A stretch of 64,000 bases of DNA from Latrodectus hesperus (GCA_037975125.1 CM075852.1:17710599-17774598), one strand, 5' to 3'. Positions 25,396-42,719 are shown, counted from the stretch's first letter. Notes: generated by a model from the letters alone, not told the origin. Translations and numbers: made by a program.

Positions 25396-26302
25396 TTGGT
25401 TTCATTTTCAGTCAAAACATTATTTCATAACATTTTAAATGAGTCTCGTGGTGTCCTTTCTAACTCCGATTTCATATGTGTTACAGAAGCAGAATTCTTG
25501 GAAGAACTAAGTGATCAAGTAGTATATGCTGAACGTCGTATAAACATTCGACATCATGTTGGACTTATCCCCACTCAACATGTTGCCTTAACTTTTCAGG
25601 CACCAGTATTTCCAAAATCCATAAAAGCAGGCTATATGAATTGCAAAGTTCGTCCATACATTCCTAACCCTCTTAGCTGTTTTAAATGTCAGAGAAATGG
25701 TCACTTCCAACAAATACGTCGGAATACTGATTCTATGTATGGAAAATGCGCACAATCTGGTCATGAAACTAATTCTTGTACTCCAGAAATTTTCAAGTGT
25801 TGTAACTGTTCTAGTGCAAATGCTGACTTTTCCAAATCTTGTCCCATATGGATCTTGAAGAAAGAGGTAATTGCAACCAAGATGAAATAAAATATTACTT
25901 TTATTACCCAGAAGCGAGACAAATAGTAAAAAACAGAACACCAAAAGTTGACGTTTCTTATTTTTCTACTTTACACACATACACACACAAACAAATTCAA
26001 AAATAAACAATAATCCAGTGAATAAGAGTAGTTTACCAATATCTGCTCCACTTTCAACTTTATCATCTAAATCCACTTTACCATCAACTTCTAATAGCAC
26101 AAAGAAATCTGCTTCAATTACCAATAAATCTAAGACTAATGTCACAAAAATTAAAAAAAAACCAAAATCTCGAGAAAAAAGTATTAAAAGAACAATTGAT
26201 ATATATCTTCTTCTGAAACAGGTATGGAAATGGACTCCACTTCTACATCTCAAACCGTTTCAAAATGTAGAAAAAACAAACAAAAAAAAAACAATCAAAT
26301 AA
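25396..26302 (+). pseudogene. Jockey-type non-LTR retrotransposon ORF1 (gag-like) relic
   Basis: A 164-codon open stretch (25396-25890) has the order typical of Jockey-clade ORF1: VTEAEFLEELSDQ, RRINIR, PTQHVALTFQAPVFPKSI, KAGYMNCKVRPYIPNPLSCF, then three zinc knuckles and CPIWILKKEVIATKMK. All three knuckles are damaged. CFKCQRNGHFQQIR has Arg for the fourth ligand, YGKCAQSGHETNSC has Tyr for the first Cys, and the third, KCCNCSSANADFSKSC, lacks His. After a stop at 25888-25890 and a frame break, 26018-26302 keeps a Ser/Lys-rich tail (SKSTLPSTSNSTKKSAS, KKKPKSREKS) typical of the ORF1 C-terminus. No ORF2 follows, so the element is 3'-truncated or deleted. Confidence 0.88.
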
Positions 26303-26892
26303 AACCTGCCTTGGATGCCATTAATTTTTCTTGGTTCTCGGAAAACAATTTTTTTTTTTTACATTTATTTGTCTCATCTTTTTGGTTTTCATGAATTTGT
26401 ATTAGTGCCTTTATTAATCTAAGTCTTTCATCTCAACACTCTCAATTAATTCTTTACCAATTATTTACCTAAACACATAACTTTATCAAACATTATTTTA
26501 TTTTCGGCCCAGCTATCATATCTGAGAATCTTGTGACAGTAAAATCAAAATCAAATAAAAAAATTCTGTAGTTTTTATAATTAAATCTGAAAGGATGCTG
26601 AATTAAGATCATACAGCAGTGCTACTTAAGCCCATTAAGTAGCATTTAATATTTGCATGTATTATATAATATTTAGTATGGTATGAAAAATATATTGTAT
26701 TTTAATAAATATTAATTCAAAAATATACAAACAGAAATATTAAAAAGTGTACTTTTTTCTTTTGATTATAAATATATTGCATTTTTAATTTTAAGAAAAT
26801 TTATTATTCTATTTCTTAGTCGTAAGTCATCTACTGGAAACATTCCAGAGCACTTTTCTTTTAAAATTCAGATTCAAAATTTAAAAAAAGCG
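26303..26892. other. AT-rich intergenic DNA
   Basis: Possible remnants of the LINE continue for a short way; nothing beyond that is recognised. Confidence 0.4.
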
Positions 26893-27147
26893 TGGAACAG
26901 ATGCTATATAATCCAGGCTATCAAATTTTGAATTTTTTTGACAACGAAGAAATGTTGCCAAGATGACGTTTTGTGACGTCTCGACATTAGGATTGACAAA
27001 ATTGAGTTTTCTATATAATTATTATAGGTCTTCATCTGTATGACGTAATAAAAACCACACACACAGGTTGCCAGATAAGCACGAAAATCTTCCAAAAAAT
27101 CAGCAAATGCAGAATTTGGCATCCTAAATTATTCGACATCTGTGCCA
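26893..27147 (-). mobile_element. MITE family M1, copy 2
   Basis: Inverted ends: left AACAGATGCTATATAATCCAGG, right GAATTTGGCATCCTAAATTATTCGACATCTGTGCC. In minus orientation relative to copy 1: the GACAACGAAGAAATGTTGCCAAGATGACG block comes first. Confidence 0.93.
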
Positions 27148-27278
27148 AAAATCATTTTGGTTTCATTAAGCAAACCTTAATGAATCCGAAATGGTTTTAA
27201 TGCTGTCTGTATAGTTAGTTAATTAATTTTCGTTTTTAAGTCAATCTCAATGGCCTAACTTTATGAGTTTTTATCAAC

Positions 27279-27323
27279 AATTTCAGAATAATAATAATAA
27301 TTAATTATTATTATTCTGAAATT
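27279..27323. repeat. Perfect 19-bp inverted repeat, 7-nt centre
   Basis: AATTTCAGAATAATAATAA (27279-27297) and TTATTATTATTCTGAAATT (27305-27323). The centre is TAATTAA, so the whole 45 bp is close to a perfect palindrome. Confidence 0.93.
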
Positions 27324-27812
27324 TAGTTTTAATAGCTTCATTCTTAAATTACTTTACCCATACAATAAAAAGTACAAATTGTTTGATTTGTTATATGATG
27401 AAGAAAATTAAGGAAAAATGTGCCAGAGTAAATTCAACGTATTAAGCGAATATAGGTAATGTTTGTCCAGAAATCAATCAAGAGATTGAGAAATGCATTT
27501 TTGGGAAAGGAATTAAATTTCCATCGTCTAGGATACATAAAATAATGCAGATATAAAATATAAACTTGATTACTATTTACTATTATTTATTCTTGAATTT
27601 ACAATTGAAATAATTATCTTTGGGTTCGAAATATACTGTTTTTGTTTTATATAACATTATGTATGTAAAACTTTTATTTTTCTTACTATACAAGTTGGTA
27701 ATTCGTTGTAATGAGAAAGATCTCATTTTTTGAAAATTTTAGAATAATATTACTGCAACAAAAATAAAAAATATCTTAGTTTCTTTATCTGTATAAAATA
27801 TTATTAAGGGAA

Positions 27813-28113
<301 letters not shown>

Positions 28114-28722
28114 TGTTTATATTTTCTTAGGTTTTATGTAAAGCGGAACTTATGTTTAGCTTAATTTCGAGTAAAACAAGATTTAGAAACAAGAATATTT
28201 ATGTTTCATACAATATTCAATTGATTTTGTATTTATTCATAGATGCATTTTAGTTAATTATTATTATTATTTTAAAATTCTGAAATTAATTTCAGCAATA
28301 CTGAAAGATTAATTACGCTAAATTAGGTAATTTAAAATTAATTGTAAAAATAAGACGATGTGTATGTATAAAAAATGTTATTTTTTGGTGTTGCTATAAA
28401 CTGAATGACTATATAACGAATAACACAATCCACATTCAACAATAATATTCCAACAATTATCTGATAAAACCCATATTGTTGTAACTTAAATTTGAGTATT
28501 ATTTCATTCATTATTTCTATGCAACAAGAATAGCTAACGCTTAACAGTTTCTTGAAACAATACATCAAATTCCTCTGTTTAAAAATGAGTCTATTGAAAA
28601 CTGGACAATCATTCATTTGCTAGAGAAATTTTGTGTTTTAAAGGCGCTTTACAGTGTGGTTCACTTAAATTTTATGAGTTGAATTTTCCGAAGTGTTTGT
28701 TGGAAAGTAATTCCTTTTTGAC

Positions 28723-30143
<1,421 letters not shown>

Positions 30144-31245
30144 AAGTCATGCAATTTTGTCATCCTAAGATCTTTAGGGTGGGATGTGGTGGGCAAAAAA
30201 TTAAACATTCTATAAATCCAATTCATATCTTATAATTTAACACAATCGAATGAACTGGTTTCCTTTTTCATCTTGATTTTCACGATTACTTCTGCAAAAG
30301 GTTTTTCAAACCAGTATATAAAAACATAAAAAAGAGAAAAGGGGAAAAGAAACAATATTTTGATCGAACACATGTATTTTGTTTAAATATCACATTGTAA
30401 AACTGCTGATCTATTTCTCCTCTACAAAGGCACAAAGTACAATAAGTTTTAAACTCCTCCAATGGCAATCAAATTGGAACATTGGTAAACCTCAGCATCT
30501 CCTTCATGTAAACATAATAAACATCAATTCACTCAAGAACAATAAACTCCAACCGTCTTCAAAGAAAAATTTCTAATGCATTTCCTGTAAGAAAAGACAG
30601 TTATATTCTCCCAAAGAATAAGCTTTAATTTTCTACACATCTTCAAGTTCCTTCAAGTTATAGAACAGGCAAGCCCTGTAATCTGCAATAACTTTCAACC
30701 TGCTTCAGACCAGGAACATTTGAGCATCTTTCAAGGATTGATTTAACTAACAAAATTTACAAAATATCTTAATCATCTGCACTTACAACCTCTCTATCAA
30801 GTATTTCAACTATAATAACCTTCAATCATCTCTCAAAAATTATTTTTCAATAATATGTCCAAGATCAAATCTTTTCAAATACATTAATGTATAATCTTCC
30901 AATGGAATACAAAATACAGTTTCTTCTTATTTCTAAAATCTTTTACAAATATGCAATTTTTCTTTTTATAACTATTAAACATCATTCCCAGTATTTTCTA
31001 TTTCAATCAAAATAGCTGAATATTTGAAACTTTGGTGTACTGTTGAAGCAAACATTTTAATCAATTTGGAATTGAATTTATGACAGCAAATAAAGAAGCA
31101 ACTAAATATTCAAGTTAATTGGTTTATTTATTAAAAGTTTTACAGATTTTTTCTAAATTTATAAGGTTTTTAATTGTATATTAAATTGTTAATGTATGTA
31201 AAATAAATGTATTTGAAATAAATATTTGAAACTTTGAAATATTGT
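30144..31245 (+). other. Possible 3'UTR of the small gene, with poly(A) signals
   Basis: Downstream of the stop, 30440-31000 is pyrimidine-rich and G-poor on the plus strand, unlike its neighbours. AATAAA occurs at 30516, 30541, 31202 and 31217. The last two lie in a TGTATGTAAAATAAATG context, after which the composition returns to background. The true 3' end is unknown. Confidence 0.35.
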
Positions 31246-31425
31246 CAGAATCAATACATTTTAGATCAATAATTGTTTTTTGGAAAATGTCATTTACATA
31301 TAAATATTTATAACAGAGATTAATTCTGAAAATTTCAATTTAAAATATCAATTTTAAGATTAAAATTTTATGAATGTCATAAGTTAATTTCTTATAAAAA
31401 TGTACTGGTAAAATGTGATAGAAAT

Positions 31426-31674
31426 AACACAGCTGCAGTATAATTGAGCATGCCATATTTTTTGACGATGAAGAAATGTTGCCAAGATGAAGTATTGTGA
31501 CATCTCGCAGTGATGTAAAAACTAAGGTTGCCAAAATAGAATTTTCTACATAATTATTATAACTTTCCATCTCTATGACGTAATAAAAACTCGGTTGCCA
31601 TATAAATAAGAAAATCCTCCCCAAGAAACACCTAACTCAGAATTTGGCATGCTGGATTATACGGCATCTGTGCC
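31426..31674 (-). mobile_element. MITE family M1, copy 4
   Basis: Left end AACACAGCTGCAGTATAATTGAGC (diverged), right end GAATTTGGCATGCTGGATTATACGGCATCTGTGCC. It shares a 25-bp right flank (AAATATTTTAAATAAATATTTC and on) with copy 5, so either the true element end is further out or both sit in one older repeat. Confidence 0.92.
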
Positions 31675-32652
31675 CAAAAAATATTTTAAATAAATATTTC
31701 ATAGAACATATTTTACTGCATGTGATAATTTTTATTTAATGTACCCATTTATATTTATTAAGACCCAATGATGACATTAGGTTTTTCTTATCTATTTGAT
31801 GCCTAATAATGACATTTTGTAGTATCATTTGGTGTTTGGAAATTTAGTTTGAAATCAAATCTATGTTGTTTTGTTCAACAAAGTTTGAAATATAACTTTA
31901 CTTTTTATTTAAGATTCATTTCGGGAAATGTATTTCTATTATTATATTGGCATATTAATGAACAAATGACTTAAAATATGCATTCGTTTTTTTATTATAT
32001 TTCTTTTATCAGAGAGTACTGTATAATAATAAAGTATATACTATTCTCTCCTATTTGTATGCTGTAATTAAAAGATTTCATTCCTGACAATTCAAATATT
32101 CATTTGAAATGTGAGTGAGGTAATATTATTAGAAGGTAGAACATCTATTAAGAATCGATATTGCCAACATTCTACCTAATCAGTTTTATCGCATTTTTCT
32201 GTCTTATAACACAATAATGATATAAATTTAAACGGACATTATTTTTATTTTCTCATATAATGTTTAAGATTTATTCATTGTAGCATTATTGCTTTCGAAA
32301 AAAATTGATTTAATTTATAATGTATTAAAATTAGTGCAAAAATTCATTAATTATTCAATTATAAAAATATTCTAACTGACAATCGTAAAGAATTGAACTG
32401 CTGTTTACTTTTCATTATGTTAGACATTTTGGATTGATTTTTTGCACTGTGATAATTTAAAAAAATTACTGTTTCTGTACAAATATTTTCTAAAAATTAT
32501 ATATTAATATCACATAATTTTTCAATCTTAAGAAGCCTTGACTCATGCTTGTGGAATTGACAGTAAAGTTATTTCTACTATAATGCATTTCAGAAATATG
32601 ATTACTGAAAAATCTTACGATTCATAAGTTCATTGATTTTGACAATCAGTTC
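31675..32652. other. AT-rich intergenic DNA
   Basis: No feature recognised. Confidence 0.5.
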
Positions 32653-33141
32653 GATGTTTGCAGTAGATCAGAACCAACTTTAAACTTGATGTTTACAGTA
32701 AATCAGAACCAACTTTAAACTTGATGTTTGCTGTAGATCAGAATCAACTTTAAACTTCATGTTTGCAGTAGATCAGAATCAACTTTAAGACTCATGTATG
32801 CAGTAGATCAGAACCAACTTTAAACTTGATGTTTGCATTAGATCAGAATCAACTTTAAATTTGATATTTGCAGTAAATCAGAATTAACTTTAAATTTGAT
32901 GTTTGCAGTAGATCAGAATTAACTTTAAACTTGATATTTGCAGTAGATCAGAATCAACTTTAAATTTGATGTTTACAGTAGATCAGAATTAACTTTAAAC
33001 TTGATATTTGCAGTAGATCAGTATCAACTTTAAACTTGATGTTTGCAGTAGATCAGAATTAACTTTAAACTTGATATTTGCAGTAGATCAGAATCAACTT
33101 TAAACTTGATGTTTGCAGTAGATCAGAATCAATATTAAACT
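32653..33141. repeat. 35-bp minisatellite, 14 units
   Basis: Unit GATGTTTGCAGTAGATCAGA followed by ATCAACTTTAAACTT. Fourteen units follow without interruption, each differing at a few positions. From about unit 8 the units alternate between a GATGTTT...GAATTAAC form and a GATATTT...AATCAAC form, so the array is evolving as a 70-bp dimer. No stop-free coding role is evident. Confidence 0.97.
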
Positions 33142-36100
33142 CCTAGTTCCGATTTAATTAGCCCTCGTATGCAAAAATATGACCGTTGAGTGAAAAACAA
33201 ATTAAATCTAACCATTGAAAATATGATTCTTTAAAAACGCATAATAAATCTTTAGTAATTACTTCTTCCAAGAGCTTACTGCGATGTAGTAATAGAAGTG
33301 CACTTTATGGAACTGCAAATATCCTGTGTTTAATCCCAGTTGTACTGTTAAATAGAAACAGAGGAGACTTGCCATTTTTTTATGGCTGCGTATATCTCTA
33401 TCGGTGTACGATGTAAGAATTGATTTCCTGTGCAAAATGTGAATAAGACCAACTATTGATGAAAAATTCTCCCTCAGAGCATCTAGGAATGTATATTTAA
33501 ATGAGTCATACAAGAATTTTCTGGTCATTAAATTATCTCAAATCTACAACATACAATAAGCAATTTTACAAATTTTTCCATTAAGATTAAACGAAAAGCT
33601 TAAAATACTTCTTTTTTGTGAAATTAATAAATAGATATTTTAAGCTAAAATGGTGTAACATATATAAAATAAATTATGATACTTATTACATAAGTTTCAA
33701 ACGACTAAAATAAGTTTTAAAAAATAGACAAAAGAATTATTTGATTTCTCAAAATTTAAAATTTACTTATTTCCTTTAAGACAGTTTAAAATTTACTACA
33801 AATTTAAAATTAATGAGTTTCAAAGTTAAATTTAAATTATTACATCAAAATTAATGAATTACAGTGTAAAATTATCTAAATATCTTTTCATCAAGTAAAA
33901 AAGGAAGATTTTTTTTTTATTTTTAGCATAATCTGCTCTGTTACCTCTGAGTATGGATTAACATTAGTTTATTTCTGATTCAGTAGCCTGTGACGTATTA
34001 GAGGTTCAAATATAAAGAAGGATTAAGGATTGGATAATTTAGCATTCAATACATTTGACTACAGAAAGCAAGGTATATTCAATTCAATAGAGAAAACACA
34101 TACACACATAAACAGGCTGCTTATATTTTTATTTAACAGTAAAGAATTAATATAATTAATTTTAATGATAATACTGATATAATTTTGAAAAAAATTTATA
34201 TAAATAAGTTTAATAACTTTGTTTGGTTAATAGTTTATAGCCTAATAATTTATGACTATAAATATTTAAAGTAATAATTCAATAATTTCCAGTCATTTTC
34301 ATTAGGAAATTTAAGAAAAGTAAAAACTAATGAATGAAAATTATAAAAATTACGTTATAATACATTTTTTTTCTCCAATGCTGTACTTAACTTATAGCAT
34401 TCATGGTTAAAATGATTTTAAAATAAAAATGAATTACAAAGAAAATGTTCGTATTGTAAGTCAAATAATTCCTGAGGATAAATAAAATTTATTTTTTATA
34501 GAATGCCAATTAATTTTCATTAAGATATTTTTTAAAAAATTTAATTTAAATATTATTTATTGATTCACTGTGACAGAATATATCGATAACTTAAATACAT
34601 AATATTGATATAATAAGGACAAAAATAAAATAATAATAGTTATTAGATAATAGGTAAGAAGTTGATTTATACATGGTTTGAAAAATTATTATTAAATTAT
34701 TAATTTAATATTTTTTCCAATAATTGAACATTGCTCATAATCTAATTATTCAAATGTAATTGATTGTTAAAAAATAGATACAAAAAATAAAAATAATTTT
34801 TTAATTTTTGCTTTGGGAAATTATTGTAAATAATCGATAGAACGCACACACAATGATTTATATTTAGATTATAATGTGTCGATTTAAATAATTTATACAA
34901 GATTTAATTATATTTTTTTACTAAATCTGTGTGTATGTGTTTGCCCATGTGTGTCTGTATGTGTGAATATGATATTTTTTTGATTTCATGTCATAACGAT
35001 ACAATGCAATAGTTTCATTAAATTTCATGTTACTTAAAAAATTTTCAAAAAATTCAGTTTTAATGAAGTTTTTAGAATTGAATTTGTCCCATTACTAATA
35101 AACCTATACTAATATTTATATAGTTTATAATTTGGACTATTAAAGTGAGGCTTTTGTATACTATATTTTATAATTAATTTTATTTAATCTGAACATATTT
35201 TAATCATTTAGCATAGAATTTTCATTAGTCTGTAATATATGGCCCATATATTTTTTATTTTAATGAAACACAAATGGTAGTCCCATTAAAATATATATAT
35301 TTTTAAAAACTTTTAATAAACCATTGAATTATTGAAGAAATTTTTACATTTACAATTGCTTAAAATACAATTGCTTTAAAGAATTAATGATTAGAGTTAG
35401 TGAGAGATTTTTGAAACACGAAAAGTGCTTATATTCACAAAACAAAACAGAATTTTTTTTATACTTTTTACTGTTACTATATAATAGGTACGAATTCTTA
35501 TTCATATTGTTATAGAAGTATTAATTTTACATAAATAATTTTATTTTATTATTGTATATTTGTATGTAAATTCTTTTTAGCATTATTTAATTTATAAAGA
35601 TTATTTCCTAGATAACAAATTGTCTTTTATTTAAAAATGTATCCGATATAATGCATCTTACAGAAATTTCAGAAACACTTAAAACTTAATGATCTGAAAT
35701 TTAAAGTAAGTGAGAAAGAGTGAAATAAGTGTATATTCAAAAAAATTTTAAGGGACTAAATATTCAAACTAGAAAAGACATTTATAATGTTCATACTGGC
35801 TGAAAAAAAAGGGGAATAATAAATCAAATTTATCAAAACGTTTGAAAAATGTTTCCAAAATAATAACGAAAATCAAATACTTATTCTTATAACAATAATT
35901 AATCATATATCATTATTATATTACATAGCAGTAAATAACATTGTCTTATGGTGTATATAATAGTTTATATGATATATTAAGTTATGATTAGTCATATTGA
36001 ACATAGATATACATAAAAATGTACATTTTTAAATAAATAATTGTTGGGCCCAAAATTTCCCTGTAATTTTAATGTACATAATATATGTTACGAATTAATA

Positions 36101-36299
36101 ATTATAAACGTTTTATTTGATATTTTACTATAATATATTCAGAGAAATATTTCTGCAAAAGTAATTAGAAAATGGAAAATTCTTATTTACAATTAATTTG
36201 GCAATTATAACTGAGCTAACTTTGTATTCAAATAATTTTTAACTATATTTCAATAAGGCTTATAAATGTTATCAACAAAGAAAACAATCGTTTTCAGAC
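33142..36299. other. AT-rich intergenic DNA
   Basis: Over 3 kb with no recognised gene or repeat. The short open frame at 33259-33528 (minus) has no motif. Confidence 0.5.
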
Positions 36300-36720
36300 T
36301 GAACAATCGTTTTCAGAAGGAAGGGGAGAAAAAAAGCTCAAAGTAGATTTGCCTTCCCCTCGGCATCGTCGCTTTTGCACGCGAAGCAGCGGCCCCATTC
36401 AATTGGCTCTTTTAATGCAGCATCGCCCTTTTTAATTGGCTTCCTTGTTTCAGACTATAGTAATTCCATTCGTCTTTACGGTCCGTTGGAGACACGGAAT
36501 AAATCCTTCCCTTAGAAGCAGAAATGCGACCCCTTTTCCTCATCTTCCACGGGAGAATTATTCATTTGGGCAGAACAATATCTTAATCCCGTGGACGGAA
36601 TGGAAACACGCATTCATTCCATCTCTTCTGCTAATGGCTCAATTGTTTCCTTTAATCTCCTTCGCATTCGACAAATAGGAAAGATGGCGTCTTCTACGTC
36701 ACGTTTTAATGCGAAATAGC
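36300..36720. other. GC-richer island 4, possible regulatory element
   Basis: Contains a short duplicated ACAATCGTTTTCAGA just before it, then CGCGAAGCAGCGGCCCCATTCAATTGGCTCTTTTAATG and CCCTTTTTAATTGGC. The two (C/T)AATTGGC motifs, about 30 bp apart, are homeodomain-like. Two overlapping 80-codon frames on opposite strands are not convincing as genes. Confidence 0.4.
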
Positions 36721-37004
36721 TTCTTGTTTGGAAATGTATTGACAGTATCACGAATTTCATTTCGTTTCTAGTTGCATCATAATTTCTTAATATGAACTTA
36801 ATGATTATATATATCAGAAGAGCGGTTAAGTACGAAAAACGTGATATCAACACCAAAATGGAAACTATATCGCCAAATGTTACATAGGAACTAAATAGTT
36901 TTTGTAAAATATTTTAATGTAATTATATTTTAATTCACTATAATTTTCTCTGCATTTTTAAAAAGCTAACTGCGTATACATTTCCCTAGGAAAATAGTTT
37001 TTTT

Positions 37005-37275
37005 AATGGCGGGCACACTTGGTTGACTAACCATATGACACAACAAGGCCAGAAACTACTACTCATTTATAGTAACCCAGCGGGCACCTGTGAAACAAGT
37101 CACGGAGGCGAGTAGCGTTACCCGCGCCATACCATCACAAACCCGTTTATAGGGTGGGCCACATTCATACAGATATAACAGAGAAGGAAAGAAACATCCA
37201 TGCCCGAACCGGGATTCGAACCCGGGACCCACAGCTCAGGAGTCAGGAACGCTAACTACTCAGCCATCGGTCGGC
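37005..37275 (-). mobile_element. tRNA-derived SINE, distinct tail (type C), with target-site duplication
   Basis: Minus strand: the head GCCGACCGATGGCTGAGTAG, box B GGGTTCGAATCCC, CGGGCATGGATG and the shared CCCTATAAACGGG block are as in the other SINEs. The tail is different (GGCGCGGGTAACGCTACTCG, CACAGGTGCCCGCTGGG). Flanks TTTCCCTAGGAAAATAG (from 36981) and TTTCCCTATGAAAATATT (from 37276) form a target-site duplication of about 24 bp. Confidence 0.93.
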
Positions 37276-37299
37276 TTTCCCTATGAAAATATTTTTTAA

Positions 37300-40257
<2,958 letters not shown>

Positions 40258-40270
40258 CGTTGAAGTACTT

Positions 40271-40557
40271 GTTGTTGTTGTCGTGTGCCAGCTAGGGTGG
40301 CAATATGGGGTGCGCTGCTCCACTTTTCCAACTGAACCATATTTTGGTGTGGAGTCCGACTTCCTCAGTACACACATGCCATAGATACCCGTTTATAGGA
40401 TAGGCAACCATTTACAACACATTCATACACAGAAAGGACAATGACAGGATAGATAGAGAGATAGAGATAGTACATCCAGGCCCGAACCGAGATTCGAACC
40501 CAGGACCTACCTATCCGTAGTCAGGGACTCTGACCACTAGACAGGGTGGGTGGCTTG
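40271..40557 (-). mobile_element. tRNA-derived SINE, tail type A (copy 4)
   Basis: Full-length minus-strand copy with the tail GTTGTTGTTGTCGTGTGCC on the left. It is flanked by GAAGTACTT at 40262-40270 and 40558-40566. The microsatellite-like block GATAGATAGAGAGATAGAGATAG in the body is slightly expanded. Confidence 0.94.
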
Positions 40558-40566
40558 GAAGTACTT

Positions 40567-41197
40567 ACTACTACAATAAACGCTCCTTTTTATGAACTCG
40601 TAAGGAACAATAAAATTGTTTACATAATCAAACAATATAAATCTAAGATTTTAATGATAACTAAACTGCTGAAGATAACTAATTTGCTAATTTAAGATTT
40701 TAAAGATAAAGGATCACTAAATTTGTATTTTATTTCTTTTTATTTATAAAAAGAAATAAGATACTATGTATAAAAGTTATTTAATGATCATTTTATAAAA
40801 AAACATAAAAAATTTGTATTTTTATATTGCTTTTACTTTTATTTTATTAATGCATGGTTCTTTGTCAAACTGCATGTATGAGCAAATCACCTTCACTGAA
40901 AGCGTCAGGTTGACATTCCTCGTTTCTTTCTCTGTTACGATGGTTTCTCTAGTAAAAACTACATGTTGAAATGCTCTACATTTTGTCTTTTTTTTACGTC
41001 ATTTCAAACACAGATTCAGTAGGGCAATTAGATTGTCACAAATTCAGTGTCCATGATATCACTCCAACTCTATGCCCAGGATCATATCCTACGATCTTTG
41101 CATAAGTAGTCATTGATTCTGTTTTGATTCATGAGCTTTTCGAGGGAAAACAAATTGGATAAGAAAAACACCGTACCAATTACTCCAAAAAATATCA
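40567..41197. other. AT-rich intergenic DNA
   Basis: No feature recognised. Confidence 0.5.
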
Positions 41198-41210
41198 AAG
41201 ATTTTAAAGT

Positions 41211-41518
41211 TGTTGTTGTTGTTTACTAAAGACACTTGGACAAGCCAAGTTCGCTGTGCTATGCGAATTAAGTCGATTGGGAGACGTCTTTCGTTTTTAA
41301 TCAGAGCACCATGAAGGTGAAAGTACGACCTGGCTCAACACACATGCCATAGGTGCCCATTTATAGGGTAGGCAACCATTCACACCTCATTCATACAAGG
41401 AAAGGACAAAGACAGGATAGATAGAGAGAGAAAGTACATCCATGCCCGGACCGGGATTCGAACCCAGGACCTCCTTATCCGTAGTCAGGCATGCTGACCA
41501 CTAGAAAAGTTGGTCGGC
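41211..41518 (-). mobile_element. tRNA-derived SINE, tail type B (copy 1), perfect target-site duplication
   Basis: The head and body match the type A SINEs. The 3' part instead reads, on the minus strand, CTTCATGGTGCTCTGATTAA, CGAATTCGCATAGCACAGCG-like sequence and CTTGTCCAAGTGTC, then TAAACAACAACAAC. It is flanked by a perfect 13-bp AAGATTTTAAAGT at 41198-41210 and 41519-41531. Confidence 0.95.
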
Positions 41519-41531
41519 AAGATTTTAAAGT

Positions 41532-42719
41532 GAGTAGTACAATTATCCACAAGTTTCGACTTACTAGTTCCCTGAAAAATCAAGATTTCAGCAAGCTTCG
41601 TTACAAGCTTCTCAGCCATAATTTAAGAAATTGAGTAAAAAGGAGCTTGCAATAAAAAAAGACTTTTCAAAATTTAAGTTCTTAAATAGGAATAAAATTA
41701 TCATATTATTTTTAAGAAACTGCATTAGGGACATTAGTGGATCGTAAAATCGTTCGTAAATTAGAGATTCGTGAAAACGAGCGTCTACCACATATGAACT
41801 TTTAACTTTACTTCACAGTTTTAAAGATTCAATATTATCTGTCCTCATAAAAGTTGACATTTGAATCTCATCCGCAAAAAAGAGCAGAAACTATTTATAT
41901 ACAATAAATTGTTTGATAAATGAGGTTTTTCTTGTTTAATTTTGTTTCGTTTCAATATATTCATGATTTCATAAGAGATTCAAACTATTAAAACCTGTAA
42001 AGTGTACCAATATTTCTCCTCGGACAGCGTTTGAATACGATTATAAAATAACTTTTATAATTTTAATAAATGAAATAATATTTTTGGAAAATTGCATTAT
42101 TTAACATTTGCTTCTCATTTGATAATCTTGATTACTTCAAACTTTTAATATTAAATTAATGCTTTTTTTACAAACCTCTTTTATTATTTAGACGAAAGAA
42201 AATCTAAACTATTGTCCAAACTATTGTTTGAAGGAATTGGTTGTATACTTTATGTTTTGGAATTAAATGGTATTGTGCACTGTATTTACATTGTGTGTGT
42301 GTGATTAAGTATTAAAAAAGAATCCAAATCAGCATTGGAGAACATTTCAGTATTAGTTGAAATAAAGTACATAGTTAAATTATTTCATTTATATTATATT
42401 CTTTCAACTCTTAAAACAGCTTTTTAATTGATTTTACAAACTTTGAATAAAAGGAAGATGTTTAAGCATTCAAGATATTAGAATTATTCGCCAATGGTTA
42501 AAACTGTAAAAGAATCTTCTTCAGAAAATAAAATTTTAAAGGTGCAATATATTACTTATTAATAAATTATGAATAATTAAGAGTTCATGTCTTACACAAT
42601 GCCATTAATCTAATAAAAATTATGATTAGCTTCCTTTTGGGGATAATTTCTGTATCATAATGCATAAATATGCTTGTAGAACATTAAAAATATACTAGAA
42701 ACCATTGGATCTATTTCAA
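41532..42719. other. AT-rich intergenic DNA
   Basis: No feature recognised. Confidence 0.5.

Noticed and set aside
30379..30576. 65-codon frame downstream of the small gene
   Set aside because: It falls in the probable 3'UTR and has no recognised motif; a weak resemblance to a LINE ORF2 start could not be supported.
32653..33141. CRISPR-like array
   Set aside because: The 35-bp units are contiguous with no spacers, in a eukaryotic context: an ordinary minisatellite.
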